From NCBI GenBank assembly GCA_900550065.1, contig URQR01000097.1, positions 1 through 7,652 on the forward strand: DNA of 7,652 nucleotides, written 5' to 3'. The position numbers and the translations under genes are program-made. The stretch comes from an uncultured Eubacteriales bacterium (GTDB lineage: Bacteria > Bacillota > Clostridia > UBA1381 > UMGS1253). The notes under the pieces are model-generated. The model was not told the origin of the DNA. It was given only the letters and a program-made list of their open reading frames with translations, and did not search any database. Shown here piece by piece: positions 1 through 6,842 of the stretch (the stretch's first letter is position 1; every line of letters begins with the position of its first letter).

Positions 1-1
1 G

Positions 2-1711
2 ACGCTGCAATTTTTGCAGGAAAACGGCTACAACAAAGCTAAGGTAGAGGCGCAGGAAATCGGCGAGGACACGCAAACGCCGGCGTATACCTACTTAAAG
101 GGCGACCTTACAAATGCGTATACGGAAAAGGTACAGGACTTCAAGCGTTCGTTTATGTTCCTGAACTTGTTTGACGACGAGGTTCCGGCGGCGCTGATTG
201 TATTTGACAAGGTGGATTCCTCGAACGCAAAATTTGAGAAAAAGTGGCTGCTGCACGGCCTCGAGGAGCCGGAAATCAACGGGAACCAAACAATTTTCCG
301 CCGTACCTATGCCGACGAGACCGCAAACCAGGCATACAACGGCAAAATGACGGTGGATACGCTCCTTCCGGCAAAGGATAACCTTACAATTAATAAAGTT
401 GGCGGCGAAGGCAAAGAGTATTTGGTAGACGGCACGAACTACTATGGCTACGAGTTAGCTGATGAAACGGACGAGGGTGAAACATGGCGCATTGAGGTGT
501 CGCCAAAGCAGGAATCGAAGTCCGATTTGTTCTTAAATGTTATGCAGGTGAGCGACAACGATAAGGACTACTATTTAGAAACAAAGCTGATTGATACGGA
601 TATGCTCGCAGGGGTACAGATTGCGGACCGCGTTGTAACATTTGCGAAGAGCGGTAAGGAAATCGCGGACAGCTTTACGCTTACGACGACGGGCGAAGGT
701 ACGCTGCAATACACGCTGGCTGACGTAAAGTCCGGCACATGGACCGTTAAGGGCGACGGCTTTGAACAGGATGTTGTTGCGGCGCAGGAGGGCAAGCTTC
801 TTTCCTTTACTGCACCTGCCGGCAGCTATACACTGATATACAAGGACGCAAACGCGAACAAGGCGTTTATTAACTCGCCGAAGCCGGAATTGGAAGGCGT
901 TTATGTTCGAATCAACAAGCGGTTTTTATATTCCGATGTTGCGCCTACGATTATCAATGATCGTACGCTCGTGCCGATGCGCGCCATTTTTGAGGCGCTC
1001 GGCGCACAGGTGGAATGGGACGGCGAAACGGCAACAGCAACGGCGACGCTGAACGGACAGGAGGTTATCGTTACGGAAAACCAGACGACGGCCTACGTTT
1101 CGGGCGACCCGGTAGAAATCGACGTTCCGGCGATGATTAAGGACGACCGTTTTGTTGTACCGATTCGGTTTATCTCTGAGAGCTTCGGCGCACAGGTAAG
1201 CTGGGACGAATTTGCGCGGACGGTATATATTACGCCTGGTGAAACAGGGCTGAAAATCAAGGATGAACAAGGACGCTGGATGTATCCGTGCAAGCATAAT
1301 GTTGCAAACGCGCTAAACATTTATGAGATGGAGGCAAGCGCGGACGACGGAAACGGCGGCGTAATCACCAACTCGATTGACGGTAATATGACGACGCGCT
1401 GGGCGGCAGAAGGTACGGAGTCGGCGGCATGGGCCGTTTATGACCTCGGCGAGGTTAAGACGCTCGATAAAGTGCAATTGGCGTTCTACAATGGTGATTC
1501 GCGCGTATATACTTTCTCAATTGCTGTGTCGGAGGATGGGCAGAATTATACGACGGTGCTTAATAAGCAGAAATCAAGCGGAACGACAAACGAGTTTGAA
1601 GTGTTCGACCTCGGCGGCGCAAAGGCGCGCTATGTAAAATACATGGGCGGCGGCAACACGGTAAATATGTGGAACTCGGTCAACGAGCTTGTGCTGACGG
1701 AAAAGAAGTAA
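2..1711 (+). CDS. Heparinase II/III-like surface protein with stalk motifs and F5/8-type C domain (5'-partial)
   Basis: The reading frame is open at the window start, so the N-terminus lies outside. A TTG at 14 is in frame but is not a convincing start. About 569 residues are visible. The first 100 or so (KGDLTNAY, DFKRSFMFLNL, FDKVDS, KKWLLHG, PEINGN) resemble the C-terminal beta-sandwich part of heparinase II/III-family polysaccharide lyases. Counting from the TTG, residues about 290-404 hold two copies of the copper-amine-oxidase N-terminal-like stalk motif, one starting RTLVPMRAIFEALGAQV at 317 and one starting RFVVPIRFISESFGAQV at 379. Such motifs are common in extracellular Clostridia and Paenibacillus proteins and are not themselves enzymatic. 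Residues about 432-565 look like an F5/8-type C (discoidin) carbohydrate-binding domain (SIDGNMTTRWAAEG, VYDLGEVKTLDKVQL, ARYVKY). The likely role is uronic-acid polysaccharide breakdown at the cell surface. The enzyme call is moderate because the catalytic domain is not in the window; the two C-terminal domains are firmer. It is separated from spoIIIA by a terminator. Confidence 0.72.
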   Translation, partial: TLQFLQENGYNKAKVEAQEIGEDTQTPAYTYLKGDLTNAYTEKVQDFKRSFMFLNLFDDEVPAALIVFDKVDSSNAKFEKKWLLHGLEEPEINGNQTIFRRTYADETANQAYNGKMTVDTLLPAKDNLTINKVGGEGKEYLVDGTNYYGYELADETDEGETWRIEVSPKQESKSDLFLNVMQVSDNDKDYYLETKLIDTDMLAGVQIADRVVTFAKSGKEIADSFTLTTTGEGTLQYTLADVKSGTWTVKGDGFEQDVVAAQEGKLLSFTAPAGSYTLIYKDANANKAFINSPKPELEGVYVRINKRFLYSDVAPTIINDRTLVPMRAIFEALGAQVEWDGETATATATLNGQEVIVTENQTTAYVSGDPVEIDVPAMIKDDRFVVPIRFISESFGAQVSWDEFARTVYITPGETGLKIKDEQGRWMYPCKHNVANALNIYEMEASADDGNGGVITNSIDGNMTTRWAAEGTESAAWAVYDLGEVKTLDKVQLAFYNGDSRVYTFSIAVSEDGQNYTTVLNKQKSSGTTNEFEVFDLGGAKARYVKYMGGGNTVNMWNSVNELVLTEKK

Positions 1712-1730
1712 AAACAGAAAATTAATAAAT

Positions 1731-1763
1731 AAAAAAACGCTGCGCTATGCGGCGTTTTTTTTT
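1731..1763 (+). terminator. Rho-independent terminator after the heparinase-like gene
   Basis: An inverted repeat pairs ACGCTGC (1737-1743) with GCGGCGT (1749-1755), allowing one G-U pair, around a GCTAT loop. A run of nine T follows (1755-1763). A run of seven A precedes the stem (1731-1737), so the hairpin can extend with A-U pairs and could also terminate transcription on the opposite strand. It lies 20 bases after the upstream stop codon and isolates spoIIIA from read-through. Confidence 0.88.
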
Positions 1764-1785
1764 GTGCCTATTTTACATAATTTAG

Positions 1786-1814
1786 GCATATTGAAAGGGG
1801 GACAAACATACAAT
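1786..1814 (+). promoter_or_regulatory. Sigma-E type promoter of the spoIIIA operon
   Basis: GCATATT at 1786-1792 matches the sigma-E -35 consensus (KMATATT), and CATACAAT at 1807-1814 matches the -10 consensus (CATACANT). The 14 bp spacing is typical for this sigma factor. The start of transcription is expected near 1820, about 50 bases before the chosen spoIIIAA start. In Bacillus subtilis spoIIIA is transcribed in the mother cell by sigma-E, so motif and context agree. The promoter also rules out translation of spoIIIAA from the upstream GTG at 1764. Confidence 0.88.
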
Positions 1815-1857
1815 GGAGTAACAAAAACAAATGGACGAGTATCGTCTTGTGGGGAAA

Positions 1858-1864
1858 AGGTGAT
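1858..1864 (+). promoter_or_regulatory. Ribosome binding site that sets the spoIIIAA start
   Basis: AGGTGAT matches the 3' end of 16S rRNA at seven consecutive bases and is followed by four bases and then ATG 1869. It overlaps the other in-frame candidates (GTG 1860, ATG 1863), which would be too close to it, so ATG 1869 is preferred. Confidence 0.7.
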
Positions 1865-1868
1865 GGAT

Positions 1869-2840
1869 ATGTACATAGCCGCAACAGAAAAAGAACGGCA
1901 AAGCCCGCTTCTGGTATATCTGAGCGAGCGGATACAGCGCTTATTGGCACACGTAGACGTATCCGCGCTCGAGGAAATCCGCCTGCGTAAAGGCAGGCCG
2001 CTTCTGCTCGACTTCGGGCGCAGACAGCAGTTTATAACGCCGGAGGGGCGGCTCTGTACACAGCCGGATAGGGCGTATATCACAACACAGTCCGACATTG
2101 AGCGTTCGCTTGTGCTCGCGTGCGGCGGCAGCGTGTACGCCTGCCAAGAGCAAATCCGGCGCGGCTATGTGACGGTGGCGGGCGGCCACCGGATTGGACT
2201 TGCCGGCAGCGTCGTGATAGAGGACGGCACGGTAAAGTCGCTTAAGGATATTTCGGGGATGAATTACCGCTTTGCACGCCAGATTTTCGGCGCGGCAGAC
2301 AATGTAATGAATCTAATTTTACAGGGCGGGGAAATTCGCCGTACACTCATTGTATCGCCGCCGGGCTGCGGCAAGACGACCTTGCTGCGCGACATTGTGC
2401 GGCAACTCTCGGCCCACGGTTATAAAACAGTTATCATTGATGAACGCAGCGAGCTTGCCGCTATGTCGGACGGTGTGTGCGGCTATGACGTCGGCATCCG
2501 GACGGATGTGCTCGACGCCTGTCCAAAGGCGGCGGGGATGATGATGGCGGTGCGCAGTATGTCGCCGCAGGCGGTCGCGACGGACGAAATCGGCGGTGCG
2601 GAAGATATCGGTGCAATTCGAGCCGCGCTGCGATGTGGTGTGAGCATACTGGCGAGCGCACACGCGAAAAGTGCGCACGCCTTGTTTGAAAGTGAAGGCG
2701 GACGGGCGCTATGCGCACTTTTCGAGGTGTTTGTGACGCTTAGCAAACGAAACGGGAGCGGTACGGTGGAGGAGGTTTGTACGTATGACGAGCTTTGCGC
2801 TTCTGCGCGGCGGGGAAAGGAGCGACGGGCAATATGCTGA
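1869..2840 (+). CDS. spoIIIAA: Stage III sporulation protein AA, secretion-type ATPase
   Basis: SpoIIIAA is the cytoplasmic ATPase of the SpoIIIA channel, acting in the mother cell and related to type II/IV secretion ATPases. The product from ATG 1869 is 323 residues, close to the roughly 307 of B. subtilis. The Walker A loop is SPPGCGKTT at residues 163-171, with catalytic Lys169; a Ser replaces the usual first Gly. VIIDERSE at 188-195 matches the Asp-box region, and AVATDEIGG at 235-243 matches the Walker B region. The start was chosen because AGGTGAT (1858-1864) is a seven-base match to the 16S anti-SD and stands four bases before ATG 1869. ATG 1863 overlaps that site, and the GTG at 1764 lies upstream of the promoter. 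The last seven bases overlap spoIIIAB, which suggests translational coupling. Confidence 0.95.
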   Translation: MYIAATEKERQSPLLVYLSERIQRLLAHVDVSALEEIRLRKGRPLLLDFGRRQQFITPEGRLCTQPDRAYITTQSDIERSLVLACGGSVYACQEQIRRGYVTVAGGHRIGLAGSVVIEDGTVKSLKDISGMNYRFARQIFGAADNVMNLILQGGEIRRTLIVSPPGCGKTTLLRDIVRQLSAHGYKTVIIDERSELAAMSDGVCGYDVGIRTDVLDACPKAAGMMMAVRSMSPQAVATDEIGGAEDIGAIRAALRCGVSILASAHAKSAHALFESEGGRALCALFEVFVTLSKRNGSGTVEEVCTYDELCASARRGKERRAIC

Positions 2841-3343
2841 AGCTTATTGGAATTTTGTTGATTGTCAGCGCAACGACAAAAATCGGCTTTGCGCTTGCTG
2901 CGCGGCTCGAACGGCGTAAAAATTCGCTACTTTGCTTTAAGGATGCGTTGTCTTTATTGGAAAGTGAAATTGGCTTTGCGCAAAATTCGCTCGCGCGAGC
3001 CTGCGAAAATATAGGAAACACGCTTTCGCCGCCCGCCGGTGCGTTTTTTCTCGATGTACACGATGCGCTTTCGCGTGGGATCGACACACAACAGGCGTGG
3101 GAGGAGCTACTCGGAAAGTACAGACAGACGCTCTGCCTAACGGCGGCGGATATACAGCTGCTGCGTTCGTTTGCGGCGCGGCTTGGCAGATCGGACGTAG
3201 AAAATGAGCTAAAAAACATCTACAATACGACGGTAAGCCAACACATGCGATACGAACAAAAGGGTCTATCAGAGCGCGGGGGTGCTTTGCGGCGCGCTGA
3301 TTGCCGTACTTTTGATTTAGGAGGCGAAAGCGATGGGAGTTGA
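2834..3343 (+). CDS. spoIIIAB: Stage III sporulation protein AB (probable frameshift near the C-terminus)
   Basis: SpoIIIAB is a mother-cell membrane protein of the SpoIIIA complex, distantly related to type II secretion GspF-like proteins. ATG 2834 overlaps the spoIIIAA stop by seven bases. Residues 3-20 form an N-terminal membrane helix (KLIGILLIVSATTKIGF). LLESEIGFAQNSL is the conserved following segment, and QLLRSFAARLGRSD is also family-like. As read, the frame continues for 169 residues and ends in a polar tail (GLSERGGALRRADC...) that overlaps spoIIIAC by 11 bases. The family normally ends in a second hydrophobic helix. That helix is present in another frame: VYQSAGVLCGALIAVLLI followed by TAG at 3318-3320. 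Removing one base within 3258-3264 (AAAAGGG) restores a 161-residue protein (about 171 in B. subtilis). This is a sequencing or assembly error, or a real mutation. Gene identity is firm; the natural end is probably 3320. Confidence 0.9.
   Translation: MLKLIGILLIVSATTKIGFALAARLERRKNSLLCFKDALSLLESEIGFAQNSLARACENIGNTLSPPAGAFFLDVHDALSRGIDTQQAWEELLGKYRQTLCLTAADIQLLRSFAARLGRSDVENELKNIYNTTVSQHMRYEQKGLSERGGALRRADCRTFDLGGESDGS
3264..3320 (+). other. spoIIIAB: Out-of-frame C-terminal helix of SpoIIIAB
   Basis: In the frame one base forward of the 2834 frame, these bases encode VYQSAGVLCGALIAVLLI and then TAG. This is the Y-x-S-x-G-V-L-x-G hydrophobic ending typical of SpoIIIAB. The TAG at 3318-3320 is also the first part of TAGGAGG, the spoIIIAC ribosome binding site, which is the compact stop/SD arrangement expected of this operon. 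The polar tail in the annotated frame has no such features. Confidence 0.85.
3318..3324 (+). promoter_or_regulatory. Ribosome binding site of spoIIIAC overlapping the natural spoIIIAB stop
   Basis: TAGGAGG stands eight bases before the ATG at 3333. Its TAG is the stop codon of the out-of-frame spoIIIAB ending. It decides the spoIIIAC start and supports 3320 as the original spoIIIAB end. Confidence 0.8.
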
Positions 3344-3527
3344 CCTGATTTTTCAAATTGCCGCAATTGGGATTATTGTGGCGGTGCTCAACCAGGTGCT
3401 GATTCGGTCGGGTCGCGAGGAGCAGGCCATGCTGACGACGCTTGCGGGGCTGATTGTGGTGCTGTTTATGATTATTGGACAGATTAGCACGCTCTTTGAC
3501 ACGATTAAAAGCGTGTTCAGCCTTTAG
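3333..3527 (+). CDS. spoIIIAC: Stage III sporulation protein AC
   Basis: A 64-residue, very hydrophobic protein, against about 68 in B. subtilis. It has two membrane helices, at about residues 5-23 (IFQIAAIGIIVAVLNQVLI) and 34-57 (LTTLAGLIVVLFMIIGQISTL), joined by a short polar turn with RSGREEQA. The N-terminal IxQIAxIGIIVAVLNQVL pattern and the RSGREE turn are characteristic of SpoIIIAC. It is a small membrane component of the SpoIIIA complex, related to the first part of SpoIIIAD and thought to act within the export apparatus. The start is fixed by TAGGAGG eight bases upstream. Eleven bases separate it from spoIIIAD. Confidence 0.95.
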   Translation: MGVDLIFQIAAIGIIVAVLNQVLIRSGREEQAMLTTLAGLIVVLFMIIGQISTLFDTIKSVFSL

Positions 3528-3538
3528 TAGGTGGGGCT

Positions 3539-3925
3539 ATGGATATTATACAGGTAGTGATCATTGGGATAATCGGCACGATTTTGACAATTACTGTCAA
3601 GCAGTATAAGCCCGAGCTTGCGGCTTTGCTTGCGCTTGCGACAGGGATTCTAATTTTGTTTTTTGGATTTTCTGCCCTGCAAAGCGCGCTTGACCGTGTG
3701 TTTGCAATTGCAAACGCTTACAATATCAACACGGCGTATATCGGTACGGTTGTACGCATTATCGCAATCGCTTATATCTGCCAGTTTGCGTCGGAGATGT
3801 GCCGCGACAGCGGACAGGGCGCAATTGCGTCTAAAATCGAGTTTTGCGCAAAGATATTGATCCTGCTCTACTCGCTGCCGGTTGTGGACGCGCTTTTGAC
3901 GATGATTGTGTCAATCCTGCCATAA
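3539..3925 (+). CDS. spoIIIAD: Stage III sporulation protein AD
   Basis: A 128-residue integral membrane protein of the SpoIIIA complex, close to the usual length of about 130. Hydrophobic segments lie at about residues 4-20 (IQVVIIGIIGTILTITV), 28-48 (AALLALATGILILFFGFSAL), 66-84 (AYIGTVVRIIAIAYICQFA) and 104-126 (AKILILLYSLPVVDALLTMI). The segment YICQFASEMCRDSGQGAIASKIEFCAK is the family signature, and the N-terminal half resembles SpoIIIAC. GGTGGGG at 3530-3536 lies directly upstream of the ATG. The stop is followed 14 bases later by the spoIIIAE start. Confidence 0.96.
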   Translation: MDIIQVVIIGIIGTILTITVKQYKPELAALLALATGILILFFGFSALQSALDRVFAIANAYNINTAYIGTVVRIIAIAYICQFASEMCRDSGQGAIASKIEFCAKILILLYSLPVVDALLTMIVSILP

Positions 3926-3939
3926 AAGGGGTCTTACAT

Positions 3940-5097
3940 ATGAAAAAGATTGTATGGTGCATCCTGCTTTTGCTGCTGCTTTTGCCGCTCGGCGGAGCAT
4001 ACGCAGAACAAACGGACGGTGCGCCGGGCTACAATGTTGAAGCAGAAGTGGACAGCTACGGCCTCGACGCGCTCGACGGCTACACGGGCGACGCGGCGGA
4101 CTATTTTACGGACGGCGCAAGCTTTTCCGATACGGTGCGCGCACTCGCCACGGGGGAAACGGTGTTCGACGCAAAAAGTATTCTGCGGCTGATTGTACAG
4201 GGACTGTTCGGCGAGGGGTACGACTGTTTGGCATTGCTTTTGAGCGTTATTGCAATTTCGGTCCTGTTTTCCCTGCTCAATAATATGAAAAGCAGCTTCA
4301 ACAAGGAAACGGTGAGTGAGGTTGCGGTTTTCGTCTGTTATTTAATTTTGTCGGGTATCATTGTGCAGGCATTCGGCAGCGCGGCGAAGCTCGTGACAAA
4401 TACGGTCAGGACGGCCTCCGTTTTTATCAATGCGCTCGCGCCGGTATTAATGACGATGCTTGTCACGAGCGGCGGTATTGTAAGCGCTGCGGCGGTCAAT
4501 CCGGTCATCCTATTGGCAGCGGAGCTGTCGGCGGTAGTTGTGGAGCGGCTTTTGATGCCGCTTTTATACAGCAGCGCGGCGCTTTATATCGTCAGTGAAA
4601 TCAACGAAACAATTCGTGTGGTCAAGTTTGCCGACTTTTTGAAAAAAACGGTCAAATGGGGGCTGTGCCTGATTTTGACTGTGTTCGTTGGAATATTGAG
4701 TATTCAGGGCTTCTGCTCCGTGCCTTTAGACGGCGCGGCGGCAAAGACGGCGAAATACGTCGTCGGTACGGCTGTGCCGGTTGTAGGGAGTATCCTGTCC
4801 GACACGGTGGAAACGGTTGTCGGCTGCTCCATGGTGGTGAAAAACGCGACAGGCGCGGCGGGGATGATTGCTGTACTGGTTATCGTAATGGCGCCGATTT
4901 TGCGTCTGCTCGCCGTTTGTGCAATATTTCATATCAGCGCGGCGGTGATTGAGCCAATTGCGGACAAGCGGATTGCAAACGTGACGTCGAACATTGCCTC
5001 TGTTACGTCGCTGATGGCGGCGGTTGTCATTACGGTCGCGCTGCTGTTTATTATCTGTATTGGAATGGTCATGTGCATCGGCGCGCCGGCAGCCTAA
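3940..5097 (+). CDS. spoIIIAE: Stage III sporulation protein AE, polytopic membrane protein
   Basis: A 385-residue protein, against about 399 in B. subtilis, and the largest membrane component of the SpoIIIA channel. Residues 1-22 form a clear signal peptide (MKK, a Leu-rich core, then AYA before EQ). An acidic extracytoplasmic stretch follows (about 23-80). Several membrane helices then follow at about 96-113, 126-146, 161-180, 185-218, 240-257, 303-330 and 354-380. The motifs NALAPVLMTMLVTSGG, LSAVVVERLLMPL and VKWGLCLILTVFVGILSIQG match the conserved core of the family. The frame is open from 3844, but ATG 3940 is chosen because it begins the signal peptide and follows AAAAGGGG (3924-3931) at eight bases. 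The earlier codons would lie inside spoIIIAD. Confidence 0.96.
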   Translation: MKKIVWCILLLLLLLPLGGAYAEQTDGAPGYNVEAEVDSYGLDALDGYTGDAADYFTDGASFSDTVRALATGETVFDAKSILRLIVQGLFGEGYDCLALLLSVIAISVLFSLLNNMKSSFNKETVSEVAVFVCYLILSGIIVQAFGSAAKLVTNTVRTASVFINALAPVLMTMLVTSGGIVSAAAVNPVILLAAELSAVVVERLLMPLLYSSAALYIVSEINETIRVVKFADFLKKTVKWGLCLILTVFVGILSIQGFCSVPLDGAAAKTAKYVVGTAVPVVGSILSDTVETVVGCSMVVKNATGAAGMIAVLVIVMAPILRLLAVCAIFHISAAVIEPIADKRIANVTSNIASVTSLMAAVVITVALLFIICIGMVMCIGAPAA

Positions 5098-5123
5098 ACT
5101 ACTAATGAAAGGAATTGAAAGTA

Positions 5124-5603
5124 ATGTCTGGTTATATTAGCTCCTTTACAATCACGGTCGTCTGTGTTATTTTGTTAAGCTTTATCCTGCGGGCAATGAT
5201 GCCGCGCTCGAGCTTAGAAAAATACGTAAATTTTGTGATTGGTATCATCGTCACAATTACGCTGGTGGGTTCGTTTATGGGTGCACCGCAGCTTGACTTT
5301 GACGAAATTGTCAGCGCGGATACGTCACAGGCGCTGACAAAGGAAAACGCCGCGATATTGTATAACGAAAGAATTGCACAGCAATTTCGGGACAATATGG
5401 AAAACAGTATCAGCAGCTATGTGCAGTCTGTTTATGGCATAGAATGTGAAACCGATGTAATGGTCAATTTAAGTACGGACGGTACGGTGAGCGGCGTAGA
5501 CGGCGTATATATCAACCTGTACGGCATTGCGGACGAGGCGGCGCTGCGCCGGGAGGTGGCCGGCCGGTTCGGCCTCAGCGCCGATATCATTCACATGGTG
5601 TGA
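5124..5603 (+). CDS. spoIIIAF: Stage III sporulation protein AF
   Basis: A 159-residue protein, shorter than the roughly 206 of B. subtilis but within the range of clostridial forms as far as I recall. Two N-terminal membrane helices lie at about residues 8-25 (TITVVCVILLSFILRAMM) and 34-53. Between them is SSLEKYVNFVIGIIV, which matches the family's conserved YVxFVxGLxxL region. The soluble C-terminal half, including the MVNLSTDGTVSGVDGVYINLYG strand pair, looks like a ring-building-motif domain facing the space between mother cell and forespore. ATG 5124 is used, with AAAGGA (5108-5113) ten bases upstream; an in-frame TTG at 5115 is too close to that site. Twenty-six bases separate it from spoIIIAE. 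Confidence 0.93.
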   Translation: MSGYISSFTITVVCVILLSFILRAMMPRSSLEKYVNFVIGIIVTITLVGSFMGAPQLDFDEIVSADTSQALTKENAAILYNERIAQQFRDNMENSISSYVQSVYGIECETDVMVNLSTDGTVSGVDGVYINLYGIADEAALRREVAGRFGLSADIIHMV

Positions 5604-5624
5604 GACGGATAAGGGGTGGGTAAG

Positions 5625-6170
5625 ATGGCATTTGAAAAATTAAAACAGCTTTTTTCTAAAAACAAGCATATGCAGGGCATTTACATAATATTAATTATAG
5701 GAGTCGCGCTGTTATTCTTTACAAGCTCAATGTTTGCAAAGGACGGCGCAAAAAAAACAAAAGAGGGTGATGCGCCGCCGGTGAGCACGGCAGTAGACGC
5801 AGCGCTGCAAAACGACCTCGAAAAAATTCTGTCCCAAATTGCCGGCGCGGGCGAGGTCAGCGTGATGATTACCTATGAGGGCACAGGCGAAAAATATTAC
5901 GCGGCGGATGTAACGAGCGAGAGCACAAGCAGCAGCGACTCTGCGCAGGCAGAAAAGTCGCGCACACAGGAGTCGGCGAAGCAGAGCACAAAGCTGATAA
6001 CGCCGTCAAACGAGCCGGTGATTACAAAAGAAAATTTTCCAAAGGTGCAGGGCGTGATTGTCGTATGCGACGGCGCGCGCGACGCACAGGTCCGACAGGA
6101 CGTGATTACGGCGGTGAAAGCGGCGTTAAACGTCGCGGACCATAAGGTCAGCGTTTTTGCGAGAAAGTAA
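5625..6170 (+). CDS. spoIIIAG: Stage III sporulation protein AG, channel ring component
   Basis: A 181-residue protein with one membrane helix at about residues 18-37 (GIYIILIIGVALLFFTSSMF) and a soluble domain facing the intermembrane space. In B. subtilis, SpoIIIAG forms a large ring through a ring-building motif interrupted by a beta-rich insertion. Here the motif is LQNDLEKILSQIAGAGEVSVMITYE at about 61-85. After it comes a Ser/Gln-rich insertion (about 95-125: SESTSSSDSAQ...KQSTKL). Then the second half follows (about 139-181, PKVQGVIVVCDGA, VRQDVITAVKAALNV). The GAGEVSVMI and KVQGVIVVCDGA motifs are typical of the family. ATG 5625 is preferred to the in-frame GTG at 5616, because AAGGGGTGG (5611-5619) is then a properly spaced ribosome binding site. 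Confidence 0.95.
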   Translation: MAFEKLKQLFSKNKHMQGIYIILIIGVALLFFTSSMFAKDGAKKTKEGDAPPVSTAVDAALQNDLEKILSQIAGAGEVSVMITYEGTGEKYYAADVTSESTSSSDSAQAEKSRTQESAKQSTKLITPSNEPVITKENFPKVQGVIVVCDGARDAQVRQDVITAVKAALNVADHKVSVFARK

Positions 6171-6227
6171 CAAAGAAAAGCAGCTATTTTATTTTGTGGT
6201 ATAGAAAAAAGAATTTTTTTAAATAAT

Positions 6228-6234
6228 AAGGAGG
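6228..6234 (+). promoter_or_regulatory. Strong ribosome binding site of spoIIIAH
   Basis: AAGGAGG, a full consensus site, lies eight bases before ATG 6243. It is the best match in the operon and fits independent, efficient translation of spoIIIAH after a 72-base gap. Confidence 0.8.
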
Positions 6235-6242
6235 AAATAAAC

Positions 6243-6842
6243 ATGATGATGATTTTAAAACGGAAAGAGGTCCTGATTGGCTCGCTGATTTTGCTGATTC
6301 TTGTGGCGGCGTTTATTAACTTTAACTATACGTCACAGCCGCCAGTCGATGATCCGAACGCGGCCCTAACCTCCGCCAACGCATCCGCAACGCCGTCACC
6401 GCAGGCGACCACACCGCCGGACGGGCAGGCCGACGAAACGGCGCGTAAGATGGGCGAGGCACAGTATGTCAACTCAAATGCAGCACAGACAGAGGCGGGG
6501 TATTTTGCCGAGGCGCGTATGAACAAAGAAAGCGCACGGAGCAAGTCAATGGAGATGCTCAACGAAATGCTCAATAATGCAAACATCGACGCGGAAAGCA
6601 AGAAAAAGGCGCAGGACGAGATGCTCGCACTCGCGTCTGTGACGGATAAGGAAGCTTCGTGTGAAAATTTAATCAAGGCAAAGGGTTTTGAGGAGTGTGT
6701 TGTATTCGTAAACGGCGACACGGCAAGCGTAACAGTTAAGTCATCCGGCCTTTCGAGCAGCGACCTTGCAAAAATACAGGAGATTGTCTCCTCTCAGACA
6801 GGGATTTTGATAAAAAATATAAAAATAGTTGAAGTAAAATAA
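6243..6842 (+). CDS. spoIIIAH: Stage III sporulation protein AH, SpoIIQ-binding channel protein
   Basis: SpoIIIAH is the mother-cell protein that crosses the space between the membranes and binds forespore SpoIIQ (or its clostridial equivalent). This product has 199 residues (about 218 in B. subtilis). A membrane helix lies at about residues 10-26 (VLIGSLILLILVAAFIN). A low-complexity Ala/Thr/Pro linker follows at about 40-62 (SATPSPQATTPP). A charged helical region lies at about 82-130 (YFAEARMNKESARSKSMEML). The ring-building domain of YscJ/FliF type covers about 135-199 (ENLIKAKGFEECVVFVNG, ASVTVKSSGLSSSDLAKIQEIVSSQTG). The order helix, linker, EAR-M-x-R-x-K helix and YscJ-like domain identifies the family. 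Three ATG codons in a row begin the frame; the first is used because it has the best spacing from the ribosome binding site. The last codons contain the -35 element of another promoter. Confidence 0.95.
   Translation: MMMILKRKEVLIGSLILLILVAAFINFNYTSQPPVDDPNAALTSANASATPSPQATTPPDGQADETARKMGEAQYVNSNAAQTEAGYFAEARMNKESARSKSMEMLNEMLNNANIDAESKKKAQDEMLALASVTDKEASCENLIKAKGFEECVVFVNGDTASVTVKSSGLSSSDLAKIQEIVSSQTGILIKNIKIVEVK

Noticed and set aside
926..1320. Minus-strand open frames within the first gene
   Set aside because: They are shadows of a strongly supported + strand coding region and show no recognisable motifs or ribosome binding sites.
1764..1868. N-terminal extension of spoIIIAA from GTG 1764
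   Set aside because: The codon lies in the terminator tail and upstream of the sigma-E promoter, so the normal transcript would not contain it. A good ribosome binding site points to ATG 1869.
2795..2833. Upstream in-frame ATG for spoIIIAB
   Set aside because: It would add 13 polar residues before the membrane helix and overlap spoIIIAA by 46 bases. ATG 2834 gives the usual MLKLIG start.
3844..3939. Extended spoIIIAE start inside spoIIIAD
   Set aside because: The signal peptide begins at ATG 3940, which has its own ribosome binding site; the earlier codons are the other frame of spoIIIAD.
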